64,000 nt of DNA from Harmonia axyridis (Eukaryota; Arthropoda; Insecta; Coleoptera; Coccinellidae): assembly GCF_914767665.1 (NCBI RefSeq), contig NC_059502.1, positions 54,418,031 to 54,482,030 on the forward strand, given 5' to 3'. The position numbers were made by a program, and so were the translations under genes. Of the stretch, positions 35,766 to 44,338 are shown piece by piece. The notes beneath the pieces are model-generated. The model searched no databases and had not been told where the DNA came from. It saw only the letters and a program-made list of their open reading frames with translations. Position 1 is the stretch's first letter, and every line of letters starts with the position of its first letter.

Positions 35766-38480
35766 CTAGGAATTTAAGTAACTTCTTAATTTTTGGAGTA
35801 AAGTGCAAGTTGGAAATTTTCTGCGTGGGTTATCTGCTGGTTCGTCGTGCATGAGATCACTTATATCGTCCAATTCTTCTAGCCTATGTATGAATTTATT
35901 GTTGAGTTTCTCAATGCGCCCTCCAATGGGTTCTACCTTGGTTCTGCTATATAAAAGGTGATTTGGGGGATTGTGCAGTCGGTTGTTTGGATGTCTCATT
36001 TTGGTTATTGCTCGAAGGGATGTTGTTTCAGCAACCTCTAGAATTTTGATCACCGACTCCCTGCAGTTCGCATATAGGGGGTGTCCATACTCAATTATTG
36101 GTCTACATATAGACTTGTAAATGATCGTTGCAGTTTTCATGTCAATTCCTTGATTGTTGTAGGTCAAACATCTAAAGTGTTTAGCTCTAGCTATCATTTT
36201 CTTCTTTATGTTGTTCGCATGAAGTTTCAGGCTGGCTTTGCTGTCAATTTGAATACCCAGGTATTTTATTGATGGTGTTGGTTTTACTATTTTATTGTTT
36301 ATTGCAATAGTTGGAGATTGGTGATTTATGTTGTGGTTGAATATGATTAACTGTGATTTTTCTGGATTGGCCTTCAATCTCCACTTTGAAAACCATGATG
36401 TGATGTTATTAACATGCTCTTGAAGATTTTTCATGCAGTCTTTCAATGTTTTCCCATGTGAAATTGCTAAAGTGTCATCTGCATATTGTAGTATATATTG
36501 TTGGGTATTATGGATTGTGGGAATGTCACTGCAATATATGTTATATAGAAGAGGAGAGAGTGGGGATCCTTGAGGTGTACCCTGCATGGGAGTGAAGAAG
36601 TTAGATTCTGAGTCGCCAATTTTTATTTTCAATCTTCTATGCTTTAGGTATGAACCTATTATATGGATAAGATATGATGGTGTGTCTTTCTTGAACAATT
36701 TGTATAGTAAACCCTTTATCCACATGCTGTCAAATGCTTTATTAGTGTCCATACATACTGCTGCAGTTTTCCTATTGTTTAATTGTGCATTTTGTAGATT
36801 TGAGAAGAAAATTGTGAGGGGGTGAACTGTTGCTTTCTTTCTGCGGAAACCAAATTGGTATTTGGGAATGAAATATTTGAAGTGTTCCTCAAGTTTAGCT
36901 TTAATTATTTTCTCTAATAGCTTTCCTAGTACTGGCAAGAGTGTTATGGGCCTATAGTTTTCTACTTTTTTATGATCTTTATTAGTTTTTGCTATTAGAA
37001 TGATGGTACCAGTTTTCCATATTTCTGGAAAGGTTTGGTTATTCAGACACCATTCATATATCTTCATTATGTGTTCGTGTATGTGTTGGTTCAATTGTTT
37101 GACGATACTCCAAGGAATATTGTCTGTCCCTGGCGCACTATTTTTGGTATTATGTAGGATTTCATAGTACGTGGCTTCCTCAATTTGCTCTGATTCCCTC
37201 TCCCGCTCGTTATTGTTGAAGTAATCAAAATAGCAAGTTTCTACGATTCTTTCTGTTTCATTATCAAAGTTAATGTCATTGTCATATTGATATGCCTGTT
37301 TGAAGTGTTCTGCAAAGATGTTCGCCTTTTCTTCATCTGATTTGTACTCTCTATTGTTGGCTAGAATAGTAGGTATCTTGTGAAATTTCTTGTACTTGGA
37401 GAGTTTGTTTATTTGTCTGTAGAAATTTTTCCCTTTGGCTTCTCTTATTGACTTACAAGCTTCCGTCCACCTATGACGTTTGTACTGCATGATCATTTTG
37501 TGTATACTAGTATTGTATTCATTCAGTTTGGTTTTGAAATTAGGATTAGGGCAGTTCCTGTATTCTCTATACAATTTCCGTTTATTCTTGATCATATTCA
37601 CAATAAAAGGTGGTAAAACGTGGAGAAATGGATGGTGTTTTGTCGTAGGTGTATATTTCAGGATACATTCTGAGAATTTGTTATTGAATAATGAGATGTA
37701 ATCTTCATTCATATTTGTTTGTTTGTGAGAGTTTATAAAGTTGTTTATCTCTTCATTCACTTTATTAATCTTACATTTCTTAAATTGTAAAGTTTTTCTT
37801 TCTACAGTCTCTTCAGTTATAGCATCCAAGTCTAACGTAATCAGCATTGCTAAGTGATCAGAACCCAGGTCTGGTACAAGTAGTATGTCTTTGATGTTAT
37901 TTTCCAGATTTGAGGAGTAAAGTAATAAGTCTGGTGTACTGTCCGGGTTATTGTCCATTAAAAACGTTGGAGGCGTAATTAATTTTTTGAAGGTACCATT
38001 TTGAAGAAATTTATTTATTTGTTTGTTTTTTGTTTGGTTGGGGTTGAAGTCTCCTATTATTATTGAATATTTATACAGAGCTGCTTTCGTAAATATAGTT
38101 TCCTCAATTTTTGAGTGTGGGTGAATATATATTAAAAATATGTGTAATTTATCTTCCTTGAAAGGGATTGTGAAATGCAATGTTTCATTGAAATTGTTAT
38201 TCAGTGCAGGAGAATTGTTCTTACCCATTTTTAAACCGGGATGGCACTGTACAATGCTACCTCCACGTGTATTATCAACTGTGTGACCCACCCGATGTAT
38301 GACGTCCCAGTCTCTGTATGCGATGTTATGATCTTTTTTTATTTTGGCTTCTACAAACATTGCACATTGTATCTCGTTCTCTTCTATGAAATTATTAATC
38401 AGGTATTTTTTTGGTGTATAACTATTAATGTTATTGTAGAGGATTTTAATTTTCGAGTTGAACTTGCCGGTTAATATTAT
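35766..38480 (-). CDS. Jockey-like ORF2: AP endonuclease and reverse transcriptase
   Basis: Open from 38480 to the stop at 35766, about 904 codons. The endonuclease domain starts with KILYNNINSYTPKKYL (the usual ILQWNI..S start), and has IGDFNPNQ and LGSDHLAML (GDFN and SDH motifs). The RT has NSAPGTDNIPWSIV, ENYRPITLLPVLGKLLEKII, FGFRRKKATVHPL, GTPQGSPLSPLLYNIY and YILQYADDTLAI with the YADD site. The first ATG in the frame (38360) is inside the endonuclease domain, so the natural start must be upstream, where the frame overlaps ORF1 in the +1 frame. No stops: coding capacity for an active enzyme looks retained. Confidence 0.85.
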   Translation of the reverse strand: MILTGKFNSKIKILYNNINSYTPKKYLINNFIEENEIQCAMFVEAKIKKDHNIAYRDWDVIHRVGHTVDNTRGGSIVQCHPGLKMGKNNSPALNNNFNETLHFTIPFKEDKLHIFLIYIHPHSKIEETIFTKAALYKYSIIIGDFNPNQTKNKQINKFLQNGTFKKLITPPTFLMDNNPDSTPDLLLYSSNLENNIKDILLVPDLGSDHLAMLITLDLDAITEETVERKTLQFKKCKINKVNEEINNFINSHKQTNMNEDYISLFNNKFSECILKYTPTTKHHPFLHVLPPFIVNMIKNKRKLYREYRNCPNPNFKTKLNEYNTSIHKMIMQYKRHRWTEACKSIREAKGKNFYRQINKLSKYKKFHKIPTILANNREYKSDEEKANIFAEHFKQAYQYDNDINFDNETERIVETCYFDYFNNNERERESEQIEEATYYEILHNTKNSAPGTDNIPWSIVKQLNQHIHEHIMKIYEWCLNNQTFPEIWKTGTIILIAKTNKDHKKVENYRPITLLPVLGKLLEKIIKAKLEEHFKYFIPKYQFGFRRKKATVHPLTIFFSNLQNAQLNNRKTAAVCMDTNKAFDSMWIKGLLYKLFKKDTPSYLIHIIGSYLKHRRLKIKIGDSESNFFTPMQGTPQGSPLSPLLYNIYCSDIPTIHNTQQYILQYADDTLAISHGKTLKDCMKNLQEHVNNITSWFSKWRLKANPEKSQLIIFNHNINHQSPTIAINNKIVKPTPSIKYLGIQIDSKASLKLHANNIKKKMIARAKHFRCLTYNNQGIDMKTATIIYKSICRPIIEYGHPLYANCRESVIKILEVAETTSLRAITKMRHPNNRLHNPPNHLLYSRTKVEPIGGRIEKLNNKFIHRLEELDDISDLMHDEPADNPRRKFPTCTLLQKLRSYLNS

Positions 38481-39864
38481 TGTCTACAGGTTCTGTTGGC
38501 GAGGGTTCGTTAGGATCCTCCACATCAAACATAAGTATATATATTCGGTTGCCTGAAAAGATTGCCGTAGTATCGATTTTATATTGTGAGAGGAATCTTC
38601 TTTTCAGTTTGTCTAGAAGTTCATCTCTGTTGGTGTTTTTGGGTTTGTTCAACTTTCTGGTGTATGTGTTAATGATATCGTCATGGATAGTGAGAGGAGC
38701 ATGAATTCTGTTGCTTTTTTTGTGTAAATCTTCTATTTCTCTGGTTTTTTTGTTGAGAGTTCTTATGGTAACGTTTGGTATGCCTTCGATGGGTTTTTTG
38801 GGGTGTTTGGGACATTTGGTTGACCATGCAAGATGTTCCTCAGAACCGCATGCACTACATTTTGGTACAAGATTTGTTTTGCATTGTGTTGTTTTGTGAT
38901 TGCCATTACATTTGTTACATTTTACTTGTTGGGTGCATTTTTCTGTAATATGATCAAATTGGCAGCATTTGCTGCATGGAACAGGCATGGGTTCAGGTGG
39001 ATGGCTTGTGTATACCAAGTAGTGTCTATTTTTGAAGAACAATCCATCATTGAGAAGTTTTTCAGATGTTGTAGCTTCACCTGTGATTATTCTTATATAA
39101 GTTGTGGGTGTATTAAATGCTCTAGAAGTGATTCTTCTGCAGAATCTGTGTTTCAAGTTCAGTTCATTCAGGTGTTGACTGATTTCTTCATCCTTTATAT
39201 TTTTTTCAACACCTGTTATTATTACTGAGAAAGATTGTTGTGGTTCTGTTCTCACTTTTCCCTGGATGTAGGGTTTAGTTTCTTTGTGTCCTGAAATGAC
39301 TTTTTCATTTTTCATTTCTTCCAACACTTTTATTAATTTCTCTTTCTCATTATTGGATTTGATTAGGTAACCTAATTTAGTTTTTATAACAATATCTGTG
39401 GAATTAGGAAATTTTTTGTTCCACTCATCTGCCATTTTAATCCTGTCTGTAATTAGGTTTTCGTCTACCGCGAGATAGAAAAGATGTTTGTATTCTGCTT
39501 TGCTTATTTCAAGCATTCTTGTTGAGTAATTCTTTATGTTTGTTTTGATATTTGTGTTTGTATGTGATCCGGCCTGGAGGCCATCCTGGCGGGTATGGGG
39601 ACCTTTAGAAGTAGAAGCGATTTGTGTGGTGTTGATTGTTTCTGTTTCCATATGCAAGATTTCGTCGTTATCTTGAATCTTCTTTTGTGGTTCCATATGT
39701 GGTATTTCTCTTTCAGGAGTTTTGTTATCATTCACTTTTTTGTTGTCGGTTTTTTCCATACCTTTCTTTTTCCGTTTTCTATTTTTAGGTTTCTTAAATG
39801 AAGGATCGTCGTCCGTTGAATCTTCGGTACTTTTCTGCGATGTTTTTGAAGTTGGATCGGACAT
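38446..39864 (-). CDS. Jockey-like ORF1: gag-like nucleic acid binding protein
   Basis: A 472-residue frame. The N-terminal 120 residues are basic and low complexity (PKNRKRKKKG). The middle has SVIITGVEKNIKDEEI, the RRM-like gag domain. Three CCHC-type zinc knuckles follow: CSKCCQFDHITEKC, CNKCNGNHKTTQC and CSACGSEEHLAWSTKC. It is the ribonucleoprotein component of the retrotransposon. A related ORF1 with the same knuckle arrangement is at 62516, on the other strand. Confidence 0.85.
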   Translation of the reverse strand: MSDPTSKTSQKSTEDSTDDDPSFKKPKNRKRKKKGMEKTDNKKVNDNKTPEREIPHMEPQKKIQDNDEILHMETETINTTQIASTSKGPHTRQDGLQAGSHTNTNIKTNIKNYSTRMLEISKAEYKHLFYLAVDENLITDRIKMADEWNKKFPNSTDIVIKTKLGYLIKSNNEKEKLIKVLEEMKNEKVISGHKETKPYIQGKVRTEPQQSFSVIITGVEKNIKDEEISQHLNELNLKHRFCRRITSRAFNTPTTYIRIITGEATTSEKLLNDGLFFKNRHYLVYTSHPPEPMPVPCSKCCQFDHITEKCTQQVKCNKCNGNHKTTQCKTNLVPKCSACGSEEHLAWSTKCPKHPKKPIEGIPNVTIRTLNKKTREIEDLHKKSNRIHAPLTIHDDIINTYTRKLNKPKNTNRDELLDKLKRRFLSQYKIDTTAIFSGNRIYILMFDVEDPNEPSPTEPVDNNINRQVQLEN

Positions 39865-40531
39865 TTTAGCGAAAAATGCCTCGAAATCCGATGCGCTGAA
39901 TGAGTTTGCACGTGAAATTTTAATTAAATTCGTTTTCCGCCTATTAAATAATAATCTGATACTTTATCAATATGCATGTGCTCCGGATGGGATCTTGCAC
40001 TGCACTGTAATAATAATTTTATTGGTTTTTTGTCGTTTTCACTTTCATCTTCTATTCTCAAAATTTTTCAGATTGTTAGAATTATTGAGAGTTATTGGGA
40101 TTCTTATAAAAAAAATGGTGGCGATGAGGACTCAAATTTTTTTGAATATTTCAGCAGAAAGAGCTTTGTTCGAATTTTTTTTTCCGTTTCGATTCCGCAA
40201 ATACGTAGTATTATAAGATTGTTTGCGGCTTGGACCAAAAAAGTACAAGGTGTTTATAAGAGGATCATGCAAATTAGAACCTATATTTTTTATTATTTCA
40301 GTCGATTCTACGTACAAAAATAGTGGGGGTTACTTAAGCAAACCCTTTAACTAAAATGAATACTTCAAGAGTTATCGAGGAACAACTTTAAATGAGGAAA
40401 AACTGCTAGTACTATTATTATTATTATTATTATAAGAATTCCAATAACTCATAAACCGTTGAGTTTTTACCCAAGGTATGGCATATTGCCGAAATTGCCA
40501 TCAAAAAAGCTTTTTAATGATGCAATAATAT

Positions 40532-41330
40532 ACTGGGTGTGCCATTTAAAATAAGGAAGTAGAAGTATGTTTCCGGTATAGCCGGTATATAGTTGTAAAG
40601 ATCTGAAAATATTTAGGGAGAAAGATCATTGTCTCAAACTCCAATATGCAAATTTTCAGCTCAAAATTATGATTAGTTTTCCATAAACGTCTAATAGGCC
40701 ATCGCGTTGAATATGTGTACGACAGACGCAGATATAGCTGAAATGTGCAATAAATCTATGATCAGTTTGCACTAGCATGTCCGGATATCTGTACATATCG
40801 ATATGATGAAATTATCATATAAGTTAATGTAAAAAATTGAATTGAATAAATATTTTTTTGGAAAAAAAGGAACCGTTTCCTGTTTGGGGTCTGCATGTGA
40901 AACCATTTTGAAGAAACAACAGCGATGTGATCTTGGAGGCTAATTCACAGGTCCAAAACGTGAAATTAGGCGGTCACCAAACGTGTCTTTCAATAAATAG
41001 ATTGTGGCACGAGCTGTGTGACATGTTGCGCCATCTTGTTGAAACCACAGCTCCTGGACAACATGGTTGTTCAATTCAGGAATGAAAAAGTAGTAATCAT
41101 GGCTCTATACCGATCACCATTGACTGTAACGTTCTGGCCATCTTCGTTTTTGAAGAAGTACGGACCAATGATTCCACCAGCCCTTAAGGCGTACCAAACA
41201 GTCAGTTTTTCTGCATGTAACGGTGTTTCGACATACACTTGAGGATTAGCTTCACTCCAAATGCGGCAGTTTTGTTTGTTGATGTAGCCATTCAACTAGA
41301 AGTGCGCTTCATCGCTAAACAAAATGAAAT
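40532..41330 (-). pseudogene. Decayed Tc1/mariner-like transposase (family with GYINKQNCRIW)
   Basis: Minus-strand pieces: FSDEAHF then LNGYINKQNCRIWSEANP, GGIIGPYFFKNEDGQ and VTVNGDRYRAMI, a signature common in insect mariner-like transposases. It is followed by frames with stops. A GGGTGTGCCATTTAAAATAA block at about 40537 may be its terminal repeat. It is broken by several stops and frameshifts. Confidence 0.65.
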
Positions 41331-41464
41331 GGACGTAGTGCGCGATACGTATTCCTCACAGAACCATTATTTTCGAAATAAAATTGCACTATTTCATGAG
41401 AAAAGTCAAACGCAAGAAAGTATAAGGTTTAGTAAAAAGAAAACCATTATTTTTGCATGAAGAA

Positions 41465-42150
41465 CAAGGCTTCAATTACCATAGTTAGAATGATCCAATT
41501 TTAGGTCGTGTTTCGTTCGATAACTACGGTTCCAAGTTAACAGTTGTGCCTTAGGGGAACAGCTCTTCGTAGATAATTCCCTGCCAATCTCACTAAACAT
41601 ACAGCAAAACCTCTTCCGAAGGCTCACCGCGTTTCGACCACGACCGTTTTAGCTTGACGTTGTCATAAGTGATCCACTTTTCATCACCAGGTACCAAGCG
41701 TTTCAAAAATGGGGCGATTTTGTTGCGATTCTGTAATGATTCGCAGTGGAAATTCGGCCCATGCAATTTTTTGCGGTATCCATACATCTAGCATCTTCTT
41801 GAGATCAGCCTTATCCAAATAGTGTTCCAAACGGTTTATTGTGCATTCTTAAGCATTTGAGCAATCGAAACAGGTCTCGACAATGTCCATGCTTTTATCG
41901 ATATTTTCAACAATTGGCTTGGCCTTCCAGTGCGTGGTGCATCTTTGACATCGAAATTACCGGAACGGAATCGACGAAACCAAAATTGCACGTGATTGGC
42001 TATTAGAGTATCAGGTCCAAAAACACTATTTACATTTTCAGCCGCCTGGCTGATATTTTTGTCTTTATCTAAGAAAAACTATAATATATAGAGTAGAGTC
42101 CATCTTTGTGGCGTGCTCGAACTTAACAGAGTCAACTCATCAAAAAACTA
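41465..42150 (-). pseudogene. Decayed mariner (DD34D-type) transposase fragment
   Basis: Minus-strand pieces in order: HVQFWFRRFRSGNFDVKDAP (helix-turn-helix region), RTGRP, then PFLKRLVPGDEKWITYDN and KRSWSKRGEPS, the classic mariner catalytic region around the first Asp, and LYEELFP-like remains. Stops and frameshifts separate them, and the C-terminal half is absent; sequence from a different transposase family abuts it at about 41.4 kb. Confidence 0.7.
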
Positions 42151-42882
42151 TCAGAATGTTTTTGTAGTGCGAAATCTCATCTTTCTAACGCCATATAGTG
42201 AAACCCGAGCGGACTTGTACAACGCGAGATACAGATAACTAAAGCCATCTATGAATAATAATGAATTCCTTTTTACTACATCTATTAAATCAAATATTAA
42301 AATTTAATAACAAACTCTAGCCTCCTATTTTTGACTAGCGTATCTTTGTATGATATTTTCAACATTAAGACTGCTGCAAATGGTTCTATGTACCTATATG
42401 CATTAATGCCAATAGATTCAACCTGTCTTCAACCATTATAGTTCATATCCAACCTTTCATCCTTGTGAGTGCCCACGCATATTTTTCGATTTTTCAGGAT
42501 ACATTTTTATATGTATAAAGTCCGCGAGGGGGGGGGTCATGACCCCCCCTCCCCTGTATCCGCCCATGTTTATTACCTTTGCTTTGTACATCCCACAGTT
42601 CGGGTTTATTGTGGTACATATTGATCAACTCCTCGGTTTAACTCTTTAGCCATTCTATTTTTTTCAGACCTTTTGTAAAGTGGACATAAATGCGCGACAC
42701 TTCGAGAAAAGTAGATCACTAGTCAACTAACGCGATTTCTACTCACAGAAAACCATTTCAATTGGTTTTCTCTATTTTTTGTATATTCATGTCATTAGTC
42801 CCTCATATAAATCGATAGTTTAATTTGAGGGAGTACTTTTTGTTTAATTCATGTGTCTGTAAACTTTGATAATGAATATATG

Positions 42883-42900
42883 TTATTATTATTATTATTA
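42883..42900. repeat. (TTA)n microsatellite
   Basis: Short run of TTATTATTATTATTA. A similar run is at 40412-40432. Simple repeats only. Confidence 0.7.
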
Positions 42901-42975
42901 TTCTCTCAGGCGAGTCGGAACTTGCGGGATCGAAGTGTTTACATTTATCGTATAGATATGTCGATACTTATTATA

Positions 42976-43962
42976 CAGGGTGTTTCCTAAACATGCGGCA
43001 AAAATTCAGGGGGTTGTTCCTTGGACTATTTTAAGCATGTTTTGTCCTTGGATGATTTTTGAAAAACCTCTTTGTTTCGAAGATACAGGGCGAACAACAT
43101 TTTTCATATTTTTAAAATTAATAATAGTTTAAATAAAAATGCGTACCGCACTGTGTTTACTAAGTAGGTACAATTTATTTTTGAATTTGTTTAACAACAT
43201 TCCAATTACTAAAAACGGCCAGTTTTTTGACTAAAAATTGATAAGTGCAGATGGTAAAGGAATACAGATTAAACACGGTTTTCATTTGAATTCGTTTTGT
43301 GATGTATTAGCAATTGTGGGTGACTGCCTAATAGGGCCGATATTTTTACCAGAAAGACTTACCGGGGACGTGTATCGGAACTTTTTAGAACAAACGTTAC
43401 CTCTGTTTTTGGAGGATGTACCATTGGCAATAAGACATGCAATGTGGTTTATGCACGATGGTGCACCAGCGCATTTTAGTTTGGTTGCTCGTGAGTTTTT
43501 AACATTAACATACGGAGATCGCTGGATTGGAAGAGGTGGACCTCATTTATGGCCTGCTCGTTCCCCGGACTTAAACCCCTTAGATTATTTCCTATGGGGC
43601 CATCTAAAATCATTAGTTTATACCACTCCAGTAGAAAATGTGGAAGACTTGCGAAATCGGATCATTGCTGGGTGTAACTTAATAAAAAATGATCCTGGTG
43701 TTTTTGAAAGGGTTCGGCAGTCAATGAGGAGAAGATTGGATGCTTGTATGCTGGCTAGAGGTGGTCATTTTCAACAGTTTTTGTAGGTTGAGTTGAATTT
43801 TCATGTAATTTTTCATAATAAAATGTTATTATCTGAAATTTTGTTTCCCCTATATCTTCGAAACAAATGGGTTTTTCAAAAATCATCAAAGGACAAAATA
43901 TTCTTAGAATAGTCCAAGGAACAACCCCCTGAATTTTTGCCGCATGTTTAGGAAACACCCTG
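42976..43962 (+). mobile_element. Tc1/mariner-like element, copy A (0.99 kb)
   Basis: Both ends carry long inverted repeats of roughly 110 bp beginning CAGGGTGTTTCCTAAACATG, flanked by TA, the Tc1/mariner target site. The boundary at CAGGG rather than TACAGGG is inferred from copy B, where it restores a reading frame. It encloses a C-terminal transposase frame. Related copies are at 56403-60103 and 60206-60824. Confidence 0.85.
43238..43786 (+). CDS. Tc1/mariner-like transposase, N-terminally truncated frame
   Basis: Open frame of 182 codons. It carries the second Asp block WFMHDGAPAHFS and the third block WPARSPDLNPLDYFLWGHLK, typical of insect Tc1/mariner-like DDE transposases, and ends RRLDACMLARGGHFQQFL. 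The DNA-binding N-terminus and the first catalytic Asp block are missing, so it is unlikely to be active alone. The C-terminal end of the frame runs into the right inverted repeat. Confidence 0.8.
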   Translation: MISADGKGIQIKHGFHLNSFCDVLAIVGDCLIGPIFLPERLTGDVYRNFLEQTLPLFLEDVPLAIRHAMWFMHDGAPAHFSLVAREFLTLTYGDRWIGRGGPHLWPARSPDLNPLDYFLWGHLKSLVYTTPVENVEDLRNRIIAGCNLIKNDPGVFERVRQSMRRRLDACMLARGGHFQQFL

Positions 43963-44338
43963 TATATCACTGTCTGACATAAATACCATGCAATAAATGT
44001 CAGATGTAAACGTACCTTAAAATTTCAGAAAAAAGCTCTGGATGGCGCACCGACCGTTTTTTAATTCAATTTTTGATATTTCAAAATTCCACAACAAAAC
44101 TGTGAAAATTTCAGGCAGGATTACATTTTTTCCACCAATGATACCAAAGGTTATTTATTGAAAATAATAACTAAAATGCGTAAGTTTTACCAATGTTGAT
44201 ATTCAGGGTGTAGATGAAAAAGCAAATGATGTCTTATTTTTGGTCAAATATGTGTTTGATGTTGTTAGAATCTAGTCTAAAATGAATCCCCAGTCTAACA
44301 TTTGTAAGTGCTTTTGAATTAGAATAATCAAAATGTAC

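Larger units (their letters stand above)
35630..39960 (-). mobile_element. Nearly intact jockey-like non-LTR retrotransposon
   Basis: Two long open frames on the minus strand in the order of jockey elements: a gag-like ORF1 and an endonuclease-reverse transcriptase ORF2. The 3' end after ORF2 has a 110-bp UTR and finishes in TTATTATTATTAATTATT-like repeats near 35635-35655, as is usual for this group. The 5' end is not clear; 39960 is an estimate. No target-site duplication was found by eye. Neither ORF has an internal stop. Confidence 0.85.

Noticed and set aside
38241..40323. Several plus-strand frames of 60-160 codons opposite the jockey-like element
   Set aside because: They are antisense shadows of ORF1, ORF2 and the 5' UTR, with no recognisable protein.
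42515..42570. G-run followed by C-run (GAGGGGGGGGG and CCCCCCTCCCC) as a regulatory G-quadruplex
   Set aside because: An imperfect palindrome near transposon debris with no adjacent gene start; not enough to support a function.
40412..42900. Repeated ATT units as a possible tandem array or CRISPR-like pattern
   Set aside because: Only short trinucleotide microsatellites without spacers.
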